Part shown: piece by piece, positions 46,322-56,999 of the stretch
Layout of the letters: each line of letters begins with the position of its first letter
Position numbering within the stretch: the first letter of the stretch is position 1
NCBI GenBank assembly: GCA_947034895.1
Contig: OX344762.1
Location: forward strand, 76,440,981 to 76,504,980
Direction: 5' to 3'
Length of the DNA stretch: 64,000 nucleotides
From: Rhytidiadelphus loreus
Lineage: Eukaryota; Streptophyta; Bryopsida; Hypnales; Hylocomiaceae
Made by a program: the position numbers and the translations under genes
The notes under the pieces: model-generated
The model's database searches: none
Told to the model about the DNA's origin: nothing
Seen by the model: only the letters and a program-made list of their open reading frames with translations

Positions 46322-49015
46322 GTGTTCCGAGTGGGGAGGATTTTTGCCTGCTATTTGGAGGATGCTGGAAGCAAGATCCGAGAGAAAGTGAGGTTTTTCC
46401 TTACCAGTGTGGAGCGATTACCAAGAGACCGTGAGATTGTGGGCTGCAGGTTAAACATGTCAGCTATGGACAAGTCGGAGAGTGTGGTGATGGTGTGCCG
46501 CCAAGAAGGCGACGCGGAGTATCAAGTGGAGAAGAAGCCCAAATTGGGAGTCGATGCAAGAACAGCGGTGTTAGTTCCTGATTTGGAGGGCAATTACAAG
46601 CGGTTGGACCAGTTTGTGCCCGGTTTGCTTGGCAACCCGCTAAATTCGGAAGTACTACGGCAAGCCGGGTTGACGGAAAATGTCAAATTGGTATCCCAGT
46701 GGCCAGAGATGGATTCCAACTTGGTGGAGTCATTCGTGTTGGCATATTAGGCACCAGAAAGAAAGAGTTACATTCGTGGACATTGTGTGGAATTAACCGC
46801 GTCAGTCTTTGAGAAAATGTTTTACCTATCCAATTCGGGTGTGTCTTTGAGTGCGGTTAGGATGGATGGAGCAGTTGCCGTTGCGGAATGTTTTCCAATA
46901 GGGTACGGTAGAGAAGCATTGATGAAAGAGAAATTACCCTTAGCAGATCTTTTGCCTAGTTGGAGGGGTTGGGTTGAATTGGTGCAAAAGTATTTGCAGT
47001 TGGAGGAGCACGATGTGTCCGTAAGTCAGGATACGCTCAAGGTGGCAGTGGCAGTGCAACGAGGAGCACTGATCAATTGGGCTCTTCTGTTGGCGCGAAA
47101 AATTCATAAAACTATAGTGGAGTTCAAGACTAAGCAGGGAGTGTTGCAATTGGCTGCATATATTTCCAATTTGGTAGAGAAGGTGTGCCCAACGGAGTTG
47201 TTGCTGCAGACCAAGTTCAAGCCAGATCCTGATTCTTCATCAGCGAGTAAGTCGGTTCCAGTTGTGGGTGGGCAAAAGGTGCTGTCCCGGAAAGAGATAC
47301 TTCGTACCAAGTTGGAGAAAATGATGTCCCAGTTGGATGAGCCGATGACTAAACAAATCGATGATCTTACGAAGGCCAACAAAGATTTGCAGACCCAAGT
47401 GGGTATGTATCAGAGGCAGTTAGAAAAGTCATCTTTTCAGTTGAAGGCGGCTACGGAAGAAGTGGCAAAGTTAGAAAGAGAGCTGCTGGAGGAGACTTGT
47501 CGTTTTACCAAGCAGGTGGAGGAGCTAGAACGGAAGACTTTAAGTGACAAGACCCAATTGGAGAAGTTGTCACGTAAGGTCTGGTTGGAGCAAGGAATTC
47601 GTGCTACATTGGAGGAACAAGTGGCCGGGCTTTCTGACAAGTTAGAAAATCAAAACGAGGATAAGATCGATTTTTACACGCCGAATTTGGAAGGTGATGC
47701 AATGTTGGAGTTTCAGGACGAAGTCTTCCAAGAAGATGATGCATATAGAGCATCAGCCAAGGTGTTGGGGTTGAGTGATCTGGAGGCCTTGACAGCCTTG
47801 ATTCCCCCTACTGCCAGTTTGGAACATGCTTATCCCTGGGCCAGGGAAGTGTTATTTTTGCAAACTGGATTGATGTATCGCCAATATGTTACAAAATCCA
47901 GGTTTCCACCTCTGTGGATGAAGGTCACCAAGTTGGGTAGTGAGAATTTATTTACCGAAGTGATTGCACGCGGAGATGTTTATTTGGAGGACGCATTTGA
48001 AGCATTTTTCTATATTGGTGATTATGGTGCTCGAGTTTTGCTGTTTCACGCAAAAGTTGAGGCCGATTTGGATGCCCGACGCTGAACTCAGTTGGAGGTA
48101 GCTACTCAACCGAGGAATTTGGAGGCTCAGAAGTTACAATTAGGAGTGGAGGTGGAGCTGCCACGATGGGAGATAATACCTACGAGACAGCACGAAAGAC
48201 CATTGCTTGTGTGGCAGCGTCAGCTACGGGAATTGGCAACCAGTTTTGACTACGATAAATGGGTCCACAAGTTGGTTGAGTTTGCCAAATCTCGAATTGT
48301 TGTTCGACAGTCCGTGGATATTCACCCGTCGTCTTATCTGTGGAGTTACCAAATTACGAAGCGACGTCTGCAGGCTAAGATTCACGCTGATTCTGTAGTT
48401 GAGATTTCCAAGTTGGATTTTATCAACGAATTGCTGTTTCGTAGACCTGTGACAGGTGATCCGATTTTGCATCTACCAGGTTTCCTTACCGATTTGGTTG
48501 CTTGGAAGCCAGCTATGTTACAACCATCTTCTGTTCTCGATGAGTATTACCTGGGAAATTGGCGAAATTTATTTTCAGCCGAAGATGATGTTCCCTTTCC
48601 AAGTTGGGAAGCCTTGATGTGGATTGGAGTTGATTTTGCAAAAGTGAGTCGTTCCCCTGTGGTGGCATTGGGAGCTTATGAAAAGCTGAATAAACAATGT
48701 CGTACAGTGCTTCCTCCAGAAGCAGTTAGGACGGATCCTCGTTTTTGCCCATGTCCGCGTCGTTATTCTTGGGATGCAAATGCCAAATTGGCAGCCGTTT
48801 GGTATAATTGGCCAGTGATTTCGGGAAGCTTTACAACCCCACAGGAATGTGCTGATAACTATTTACAGTTTTCTCAAGAGCATCGTCACCATCACGATCC
48901 AGTTTGTTTCCGGGCCAGCATTTTTGCTGTTGTATTATCCTATTGGTGTTCAGAGTTCAAGTTCTGTGTTGACTACCGAGTAGAAGCCGAACGGAGTACA
49001 GATATGGCGATTTGA
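46322..49015 (+). pseudogene. Third ORF of the retrotransposon, coiled-coil protein of unknown function
   Basis: One frame runs about 898 codons from ATG 46322 to TGA 49013-49015, broken by stops at 46748-46750 (TAG) and 48083-48085 (TGA). Codon use and length show it was coding. Order: an N-terminal region of about 150 residues; a segment RGHCVELTASVFEKMFYL, faintly like the RG...V.FS...IN.FLGL block of plant-transposon proteins; a long heptad-like coiled coil (about 47280-47650, rich in Leu, Glu, Lys, Gln); and a Trp-rich C-terminal half including CPCPRRYSWDANAKLAAVWYNWP. There is no signal peptide or clear membrane segment, so an envelope-like role is not supported. It stands in the position where Athila elements carry an env-like ORF. 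Function unknown. Confidence 0.7.
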
Positions 49016-49289
49016 AATAAAATACATTATCATTCAGCACGCCATATTCGTCTTTTGGAGCTAATGTGTGTTATGCAGTTCTTACTGGGTGCTCATCAGG
49101 TGATGGTTGGAGATTCTTTTGAGCAGGTGGGCACTCGACGAGGTCCTATGTGTGCGTTCATTGATCATCAACAGCGATTTATTAAAGACCAAGTCAAGTT
49201 GGGAGTTGAGTTACAGGCAGAAAAAAGGGTGCATCTTGATGAGTATCGGTTTGCTATAGAGGCCAACGCAGGAGAGTTATGCAGATAAA

Positions 49290-49327
49290 AATGTTTGCGG
49301 GGACGCAAACTGATGAGCGTAGGACTA
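49290..49327 (+). promoter_or_regulatory. Putative polypurine tract before the 3' LTR
   Basis: TGCGGGGACGCAAACTGATG and a short GCGTAGGAC stand directly before the LTR start at 49328. A purine-rich primer is expected here; none of textbook quality is visible, so the exact tract is uncertain. Confidence 0.35.
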
Positions 49328-49833
49328 TGTTGATTCCCAGTTTGGTTTTTATATTTGTTAATTTTTGAGGCTTTTTGGATGTATTTTGATGCCTTTTGGA
49401 GTTGATTGTAGTTAATTCTGCCTAATCGGGTTGTTTTGTTCAATGGATAAGTCCAATCTGGGTCCTTCTAGTCTTTTCCTATTTAGTTTTAGGTAACCAT
49501 GATAGTATGAGGTTCAGTTGAGTCTGGTTGTATTTAGTGAGTAGGTAGTTGCCGAGTTGGAACAGTCAGTGATCTGGAGTAAGATTCCAAGTTGGATTGT
49601 ATGTCAGTTGAGTCAGTTGACAAGGCCTAATCGGTTGTTGCAGTTGGCTCTCTCTCCCATGGCAGCTATTTGAGGCGATTTTGGATTTCCATTTTTTTTT
49701 ACCCTCTGTCGAAGTATCCAGTGCGTGTCCCGGCCAGTTTGCGCCGTGTTTTCTTTATGTTTGTGTTCTTGTGTGTTTTAGTGTGTGATTCCTAGTTGGG
49801 TAATTCCAAATTTGGTTCCAACATTCTTCTACA
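49328..49833 (+). repeat. 3' LTR, internally deleted, 506 bp
   Basis: Matches 37059-37532, jumps at CTAGTTGGG (49792-49800) and then matches 38769-38801. The same 9 bp CTAGTTGGG occurs at both edges of the missing part in the 5' LTR (37524-37532 and 38760-38768), so 1236 bp were lost between direct repeats. Confidence 0.9.
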
Positions 49834-49985
49834 AGATACTAACACAAGTTTGTTTTTTATAATACAAGTTTGTTTTCTCGATTGAGTGAATGAATTTGGA
49901 TGTTGTGAAAAGACACAATTTATGGTGTTTGTAAGGACAAGAATAATCCAAAATGGGTCGCTTGCACAATAACTAGGGTGCTTAA

Positions 49986-50156
49986 TCCCTAAAGGACCAA
50001 ATGACCATTGAATGTACATAGGTGATCTCGGGTAGGTGCATATGAAGTCATTTTTTTTATGGATGCTCTTCAAATTTTGATACAAGGTGTGAACATGTGC
50101 CTTCCAAGTGGAAATACAATTTTTTTCCCGATTGGATGCTTGGATCAAAAGTTATA
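49986..50156 (+). mobile_element. piggyBac-type MITE fragment (left end)
   Basis: TTAA at 49982-49985 followed by TCCCTAAAGGACCAAATGACC. Similarity stops at the TA-flanked element at 50157; the right end was not found. Confidence 0.4.
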
Positions 50157-50697
50157 AGGTAAACCAGCCTATGACAGGCAAATCTCCTATGACAGGCTCT
50201 TAGAGAACTACTCATTACAGTCTTAAATTAACCCATGACAAACTTTTTCCAATAAATGGGGTTAGAACTGCATTTGATTAATTTGTGGCCATAATCAAAG
50301 CCTTGGGAAATGGTCATGAAGTTATTAACTGTCTTAGGACACTTACCCATTTTCAGTGTAAACTGGTAGTAAAAAGTTATTTTGTAATTCTTTCATGTCA
50401 TGTCCATATTAAGAAATCTTGGAGCCATGTTAGAAAATGTTTTGATTGCATTAGGTGGTTAGATGACCATCATGGAAACACTTTTCTGCTGATTTGGGGT
50501 AGTCTACAGACTCTTTTAAGCCAACTACACAGCGGGCTTCAAAAAATCATAAAAAAATCATTTTTTGTCCAAAAAATAAAATTTCAGTTGCTCTCTGCAT
50601 TCCTCATGTTTATCTTCGTATAGAAAAAAATTTAATTTTTTTCAAAAATGTGAACATGGCAAACCAGCCATTCTGCCTGTCATAGGCTAGTTTACCT
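50157..50697. mobile_element. TIR element, 541 bp, TSD TA
   Basis: The ends AGGTAAACCAGCCTATGACA and its near-perfect inverse (one C/T mismatch in 24) are flanked by TA (50155-50156 and 50698-50699). No transposase. A partial relative of its left end is at about 51179 (GGGTAAGCCAACGTATGATA). A mariner-like MITE is the simplest reading. Confidence 0.7.
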
Positions 50698-50699
50698 TA

Positions 50700-51422
50700 G
50701 TACCCACTGAGACTCCGACTCTGTCCATCGATTTTACTTATTAAGTTACGCAGGAGATCCGTCAGTCCTTGGTTGTTCCGTTTTTTGTTTTACTGGAGTT
50801 AATGCAAAGTTACCGCAGTCAATTTGGAAAGAGTCACCCAACGGTAAAATCAAGTTACTGCCGGTAACTGCATCGACAGACGATCTGGTCCCTCCAATGG
50901 CAAAGCGGCTCATCCGGTCATGGCAATTTTCCAACAGATTCGGTGTAAGGGAACTGGTCATAAGGGAAGGTGGGGGTGTCATAAAGGGGCCCCTTCAATT
51001 AAGTGCCCCCTTCTAAGATCTGAAAGGCATCCCCAATCCATGAGTGGAAAAACAAAACAAAAAACAGTGGAAACACTCAGGGATAACTTAAGCTAATACC
51101 GGAATTTATTTATTTTATTTTATTTTAATTTTGGAAACAAATGAAATGGGATTTTCGTTGCAAAGGATAAAAATACATAGGGTAAGCCAACGTATGATAG
51201 GCAAACTGCCTAATAAAGTCACCTAGAACACCATGCATTATTAGAGTCTCGCATCAACCCATGGCAAGGATAAAATACATAACTTACATGTGCTAGCCAT
51301 AGGTGGCCTGGTGGAGAGCAAACGATGAGAGAGACCAAGGGGACAAGACAAAATAGGGCCTAGCAAAGACTAATAAGGTGGGAGGTTTTGAAAGCACTCA
51401 GGCTCTGAAATGGCCCACCTCC
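50700..51422. other. Spacer
   Basis: No gene. It includes the partial TIR relative at about 51179. Confidence 0.4.
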
Positions 51423-51426
51423 TTAA

Positions 51427-52341
51427 CCCCTAAACATCCAAACAAGGTTTTTTGGCAACATAGCAATTTAAGGCAACTCGATACAAACGGAGTTTCTATT
51501 TTATTTTTCTTTGAAATTTTCACACAATATGGGGACAAGGAGTAGCTTTAAGGCACAACAGTTTTCATAAATTTTGACTACATGGTTCAAAAGTTATTGC
51601 ATGATATGTAATTTTCAGTATAAAAAAACTTATTTGAAAATCACTTTTCAAAAAAATAAAAATTTGAAATTGATTCTCGAGATTTTTATATATATGGTAA
51701 GCCTTGAATCATTCCATTTTGATTAATGAGATCAAAGTTACGAGGAATTATAGTTTGGGTAGGTTTATAAGTAGTTATGGAATCTCTATTCTAAAATAAA
51801 CTTTGAAGTCCTTTATTTAACTCAATTTTAAATATTTTTGGAAAAAAATAAAAACATTAGGTGTATATTGTTTATTACAACATTAAAACCATTGGGATTG
51901 AAATTTTTCAATTCTATAAATAAATTGTTAATAATTTAGTGTTTTTAGTCATTCTCTACTTCTTTCTACTTACTATTTTTTTCTTATATGTTGTATAGAT
52001 CCAAATGATCTAAAAAATTTCAAGCATGTAGCCAACTTCACTTGAGGAATGAATCCAAAGAATAACCACCATTTTGGACATTTTTTCATACAGATGTGAC
52101 CTTGTGAAGCGCAGGTGCCCGTATTTTCACAGGGCCAAAAAAAGGATTTTTGTCACTTCAAACGTTAATATCTTGCAATCTACACGGTGGAAAGCTCTGA
52201 AATTAATCCCTCATCTTTTCAAACTATTTTACTACAAGATCCTACAGTTACATTTGCCTAAAAATATTTTTCATCTAAAATTTGGTGCTTGTAAATGCAA
52301 GGGCAGTTTTGGAGTAGTTTTGGTAAAAACGTAGTTAGGGG
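51427..52341 (+). mobile_element. piggyBac-type MITE, 915 bp, TTAA both sides
   Basis: TTAA at 51423-51426 and 52342-52345; ends CCCCTAAACATCC and GTAGTTAGGGG. This is the most complete copy of the type also seen at 25228 and 36307 (reverse), and it lets the insertions in those copies be read off. No coding region. Confidence 0.65.
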
Positions 52342-52407
52342 TTAAATTTACTATGTTTGTACATGTTTTTTTTATAGCCTTCAGCAATGTAGAGACAATG
52401 TACAATT

Positions 52408-52620
52408 TAGGAGGTGAGCCATTTTAGAGTCCTATGCCATTTCAACTTCGAAATGTTATAACTAATTCCACAAAGCTCCAAAAAATATGAAACGACTTGA
52501 ATTAGATGTCAATTCCACTTATTTTTCAAGGAAAAATTACTGAAAAATATTTCAAGATGCTTCACCTCCCCAAAATTAGTTCCAACCCTGAGATGGTCCA
52601 TTTATGGACCCCCTACCTTA
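52408..52620 (+). mobile_element. AGGTAG-family MITE, about 210 bp
   Basis: The left end TTAGGAGGTGAGCCATTTTA and right end ATGGACCCCCTACCTTA are partly inverted. The family core AACTAATTCCACAAAGCTCC followed by AAAAAATATGAAACGACTTG is intact. Its right TA overlaps the TTAA of the next element. Confidence 0.5.
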
Positions 52621-52621
52621 A

Positions 52622-53321
52622 CCCCTTAACACAGGAGGTGCCATTTTGTGCCATTTAGATGGTTGTTCAATGGAAATTGGAAGCATTTTTTTTCATTTTG
52701 TTGACCTTTCATGTTGAGTTACAAAGGGTATCCAATTGATTTTTTTGTATTTCTAGTGTTTGCCTTCACGTAATTGAGAGTCTAGTAAAAAAACGGATTA
52801 CAAAATATGCTATTTTAGTGTATTTTGGAAAGTTGTTGCTCCTTGCTCTAAATCTGAAATTTCTCTACAAAATTTATATTTTCTGAGTTTGAGTCAAACT
52901 AACAAAATGAAGGTCATTTTTTTCAATTCTGAAAAAAATCCTTAAATTCAATTTTTTCATTGCAATTTGAACCTTTGAATGTATTTTCAATGTCTACTAA
53001 ATTCTAAATATAGAATGAAATGAAAATTGAGTTTACATTGTGATGTTTTTCATTGTAGTATACACACATGGTGTAAATTTGAATTTTTTTGAAGTAATTT
53101 TCTATTTGATGTGATTTTTTTCACTATTTCTTTAATAATTCTCATAAAAATAAATTTTCTACAAAATAATCTAAAAGATTTGCAAAGTGAAAAAAACATG
53201 TGATTTCATTTGTGAAAAATATATATAAGCTTTTTCATACATATCTAATTCCAAAATGGCAACAAATTGAATGATGGCATGGAGGCTTAAAATCAATGGT
53301 CATGGGTCTATCATTTAGGGG
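52622..53321. mobile_element. TTAA-flanked MITE, 700 bp
   Basis: TTAA at 52618-52621 and 53322-53325; ends CCCCTTAACAC and ATCATTTAGGGG. The interior is AT-rich and different from the other TTAA elements, so it is a separate family with piggyBac-like ends. Confidence 0.5.
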
Positions 53322-53420
53322 TTAACTGAAGGAAGGAAAAGAGGGATCAACACACGTTTCTTCTTGGCTGACATTGCAACACCTTTGCCACTACCGTCCA
53401 TTCTCTTTTGGGGGGGATTA

Positions 53421-53707
53421 AGCGGTAGGAGGCTCTTAAAGCAACCCTTTAAGAGCTTATTGCATTATTAGGGAATCTCAATTCCTTGAAACATTTTTTA
53501 GTAAATTTTGGTTAAAAAAAAATGGAATTAACATCTAATCTAAGCTGTTTCATATTTTTTGGACATTTGTGGAATTAATTACAAATTTTTGAAGTTAGAA
53601 GGTAGTGGTTTCTAAAAGTGCCCCCTTCCTTAAATGTACACGGTTGATACATTGAAGAAAGTAATATGTACCTCTGTGTTAGAAGTCACTTTTAGAGCCA
53701 CCTACCT
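53421..53707 (-). mobile_element. AGGTAG-family MITE, 287 bp, TSD TA
   Basis: Ends AGCGGTAGGAGGCTCTTAAA and TTTTAGAGCCACCTACCT are inverted with few mismatches. TA flanks both sides (53419-53420 and 53708-53709). The core is on the minus strand (about 53540-53610). This is the clearest small member of the family. Confidence 0.65.
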
Positions 53708-53709
53708 TA

Positions 53710-54420
53710 GAACTAAATTTTTTAAGAGGACAGACTTAGGGGAAGCTCATTTTGTTTTGGAGACTTTAAAAAAAATGATCCAATGGAAAGCTTGCAATTC
53801 AAACCTCAAATAGACTTTTGTGCATTATAATAAGGAGGAGAGAAAGAGATTCTATATTAAAAAAAAGACTTTGCATACAAAAGAAGGGAGGATTTAATTT
53901 CCTGGTACATGTACCAATGTTTAAAAAAGGTATGACAATTACCAATCTTCCTACATAACATTTAGTAGCAGACAATAGTATTGCCTTTCCCCTAACGAAA
54001 TGATATATAGAATATTCCACATCATTTCATCCCCCCATTAGTAGCTATGGGGGCACATGGCGAGAGGCATGAGAATGGTGAGAGATTTACAAGAAATTGT
54101 ATGTAAAAAAATTAATAATTAAAATCAATAAAAAGAGCACTAATCAAAGTAGTTAATAAAAAAGCGCAATTCAAAATGTAGTTCAAAATGTAGTAATTAA
54201 AATGTAGTGAGGACAATAAGTTGATTATCAACTAGGAGTTTAGAGGCACCTAGTGCTTTAATAAAGTCTTCTACTTAGGATCACTTCACGATCTAGAGTG
54301 GCATCTCTCCCTTAGCTTACCTAGGTTATAAGTAGGCCTAGGGAGTCTAATTGATGTTTCTTTCCCTTCTAGATTTTCTTTTCCTTTTAATGGTCCCTTA
54401 TTCTTTTTTTAAAATGCAGT
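53710..54420. other. AT-rich spacer
   Basis: No gene or element boundary seen. Confidence 0.4.
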
Positions 54421-54426
54421 AATGGC

Positions 54427-54992
54427 ACTCGGGGAGGTCACTTAGAGTGTCCATTTGAAACCACGTGCGAACAAAACTTTGGACCCCCTATATACTTTTT
54501 GAATTTTAAATAAAACAAAATAAGAAAAATATGAATAGATTTTTCTACTTTGAAAGTTTATGTTTTGAATTATTGATATTTTTATTTGTTAATAATAATT
54601 AGTTACAAAATTTTGAAGTAAAAAGATACACTGCAAAACTGAAAAATAACTTTCACACCCCTATATTATATAAGAAAAAATTGTCTAAAAAATGAACAAA
54701 AAATTCTTTAAAATAACTCTCTATTGAAAGCTTATTTTGAGTTGAATATTGATTCAATGGTCATCTAAATGTGTTCTCTATAATTATTTGAGTTGAAAAA
54801 CATGCCATTTTAGTTCATTTTCAACCTCTTCTAGAAATCATTTCATATTTGATTTGAGTTGGAAATTTTGGCAATAGAAATCTATAGTCATAATTAAACA
54901 ATGGTCAAAATTTTAGATTGAAATTATAGTTGATTAGAAACCACTTGTTCGCACGTGGTTTGTTGTAGTAGAACTAAGTGACCTCTCCGAGT
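54427..54992. mobile_element. TIR element, 566 bp, TSD AATGGC
   Basis: The left end ACTCGGGGAGGTCACTTAG and right end CTAAGTGACCTCTCCGAGT are inverted with one mismatch. A second inverted block (ACCACGTGCGAACAA / TTGTTCGCACGTGGT) lies further in. The direct repeat AATGGC (54421-54426 and 54993-54998) reads as a 6 bp duplication, or 9 bp (AGTAATGGC) if the last AGT is counted. AT-rich interior, no ORF. Superfamily unclear. Confidence 0.7.
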
Positions 54993-55202
54993 AATGGCAA
55001 TGGCAGTAAGGATGGTTAGATGAACATCGTGGAGAGGACTCAAACGCAACAATAGTGAAGGCTATTGAATGTTAGATATAGTGTGAATGAGTGCAAGCAC
55101 TTCATATTTGGTCAACTTGTTGGGTTCAAGAAGAAGAATGGTGGGCTTGGGAATAAAGAGGGATCATTGAAGTAAATACATAAATTGGGAAATATAGTTT
55201 AT

Positions 55203-55436
55203 ATGCCACATTTAACTACTTTTGGACTATTCAATGAATTTTGAACAAAACATCTAGAGATCTGTGGATAAAAACATCGAGGAATCCCCCAATGTTATTA
55301 TAGATCTCTCGATATTTTGCCTAAATCTCCGGATGTTTTGCATTATCTCTCGATGACTAGTTGTATTTTTCTCCCAATGACCATTTATTTACTAATTATG
55401 GACTTTGAAAAGTCCAAAAGTAGTTAAATGTGGCAT
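55203..55436. repeat. Foldback element with perfect 26 bp arms
   Basis: The arms 55203-55228 (ATGCCACATTTAACTACTTT continuing TGGACT) and 55411-55436 are exact reverse complements. The 182 bp between them have repeated ATCTCTCGAT-like words. Target duplication is not clear. Confidence 0.7.
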
Positions 55437-55439
55437 CTA

Positions 55440-56260
55440 TGGCAATAATTGACGATAAAAGCTCTATTTAGTATGGCCCCATGTTTGTAGGAGTAACGCA
55501 ATTTGAGAGGTAGCACTAAATAGAATCAAAGAATAGCCTCCTTGAAATATTTTTCTTGGTTCCCTAATGACCAATGAACCATTTTATGGTTAGATTATCT
55601 TTTTTCTAATTTTCATTCAAAAACTACACACCTTATTTTAAGGTATCTTTGGATTTTTTGTTCGAAATTGAGATAATACGGTAAAAAAATTATAAGGATA
55701 ATAGCTCAAAGAGTTTTATATTGTGACTTCATGAGCTTGAGCTTTATAATCTTTTGCACTTCAGCTTGTCACTCTTAGCTTTGTGTGAGGTTGGGTTCTA
55801 ACTTGGTGGTCTTCACCAAGGGTAGTTTTTGTGTAAAAAATAAAACAATTAATTGAAATTTTTTCACACTAATCTCCATTGCTAACACTTGAAGAAATTT
55901 CATATTAATTGAAGTGTTTTTGTTATTTTTACTTATTTATTTTCACTTTTTTGCAACAATATGATAACAATGATGATTTTTCATGAAACAAATTGATTTT
56001 TTTTACAATAATAGACATTTCATAGTGTTATGTAATAAAAATTTAGAATTGACATTCACACTCACTTTTATAGACTAAATATAATTCATACATAATTTTT
56101 GACCATTTGATGTGTATGATGAAATCAAATAAATATAATACACCTAGAATTGCACTTTAAATGAATATTATAGATACATTTCAAGTGACAATTTGGGTGC
56201 ATCATGTCTAGTTATAGTAAGTAGACATTGTTTCTATTACTGACTAGTCCAAATTACATA
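55440..56260. other. AT-rich spacer
   Basis: No gene or element boundary seen. Confidence 0.45.
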
Positions 56261-56470
56261 TTTACTTCTGAACAAGAAAAAAAGAAGGTTCCAATGCACC
56301 AAAGAACGCAACATTTGTCCCCCACATGCAAAAGTTAGGAAGGGTTCAAATGTTTTTAGTAAATGTTTTATAACCGTTTCTTCAACATACATACATATTG
56401 ATTTTAGAGATGTACTCCAAGTGATGATGGCGGTTTACAACAAGGTGCAATTTGGAGTGTAGCCACCTCA
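56260..56470 (+). repeat. Copy of the dispersed repeat at 1690-1890
   Basis: Shares AAGGTTCCAATGCACCAAAG, CAAAAGTTA and CATATTGATTTTAGAGATG in order with the copy near the window start. Confidence 0.5.
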
Positions 56471-56471
56471 A

Positions 56472-56628
56472 CACTATAAGAACCCCGTGTTTTAGTTGGC
56501 ATTTTGTAATTTTTTAAGACGGATTTTAGGTGATGTCAGAAAAAGCAAAAGTTGTTTTTTCCGAAGTCACCTAAAATCCATCTTAAAAAATTACAAAACG
56601 CCAATTAAAACGCGGGTTTCTTATAGTG
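56472..56628. mobile_element. CACTA-type hairpin MITE, 157 bp, TSD CAA
   Basis: CACTATAAGAA at the left and TTCTTATAGTG at the right. The arms of about 65 bp fold almost completely on each other (AATTTTTTAAGACGGATTTT against AAAATCCATCTTAAAAAATT). It is flanked by CAA (56469-56471 and 56629-56631). Its terminal motif is close to that of the MITE at 28240, but its interior differs. Confidence 0.85.
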
Positions 56629-56633
56629 CAAGA

Positions 56634-56963
56634 TAGGAGGTTCTTAAAGCTCTAAAACTGCCCACCACCACCTCCTCAAATGTACACTATTTGTACATGT
56701 TGTTTTTCTTTGAACCAACAATGTACAAATAGTGTACATTTAAGGAAGTGGGGGCGGTTTTAGATACCAAATGATGTTTTAACTTCAAAAATTCATAACT
56801 AATTCCACAAAGCTCCAAAAAATATGAAACGACTTGGGTTAGATGCCAATTCCATTTATCTTTCAAGGAAAAATCTACTTCAAAAAGAATTTCACGAAAT
56901 TTCACCTCCCCAAATTCAGTTTCAGCTCTTACTAGGCGCTTTATGGACCTCCTCCTAGTACCT
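56634..56963 (+). mobile_element. AGGTAG-family MITE with an internal 21 bp hairpin
   Basis: Its ends, GATAGGAGGTTCTTAAAG and TTATGGACCTCC, continuing to TAGTACCTTA, are diverged family TIRs. The core (ATTCATAACTAATTCCACAA, TATGAAACGACTTG) is at about 56790-56850. A perfect 21 bp inverted repeat (56678-56698 and 56721-56741, TGTACACTATTTGTACA-based) with a 22 nt loop lies in its left part. Confidence 0.55.
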
Positions 56964-56999
56964 TATTTGACCTCAATATAATAGCTGACTGTCCACTCA

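Larger units (their letters stand above)
37059..49833 (+). mobile_element. Ty3-type LTR retrotransposon (Athila/Tat-like), TSD AGATA
   Basis: Bounded by the 5 bp duplication AGATA (37054-37058 and 49834-49838); both LTRs run TG...CA. Order: 5' LTR, PBS, gag, protease, reverse transcriptase, RNase H, integrase, a spacer of about 780 bp, a third ORF, and 3' LTR. Integrase after RT-RNase H makes it Ty3 type. There is no chromodomain at the integrase C-terminus, and the PBS type and extra 3' ORF favour the Athila/Tat side. The shared LTR parts are almost identical (I count about three differences in 474 bp), so insertion looks recent. The coding part nevertheless carries three internal stops and two frameshifts. 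Confidence 0.92.

Noticed and set aside
46322..49015. Envelope gene
   Set aside because: The position fits, but there is no signal peptide, membrane anchor or cleavage site; the coiled coil dominates.
37059..49833. CRISPR-like array, because a short word recurs
   Set aside because: Spacing is irregular, the word falls inside genes and LTRs, and the organism is a plant.
50285..50623. 112-codon ORF inside the TA-flanked TIR element
   Set aside because: No transposase motif; it fills an AT-rich MITE interior by chance.
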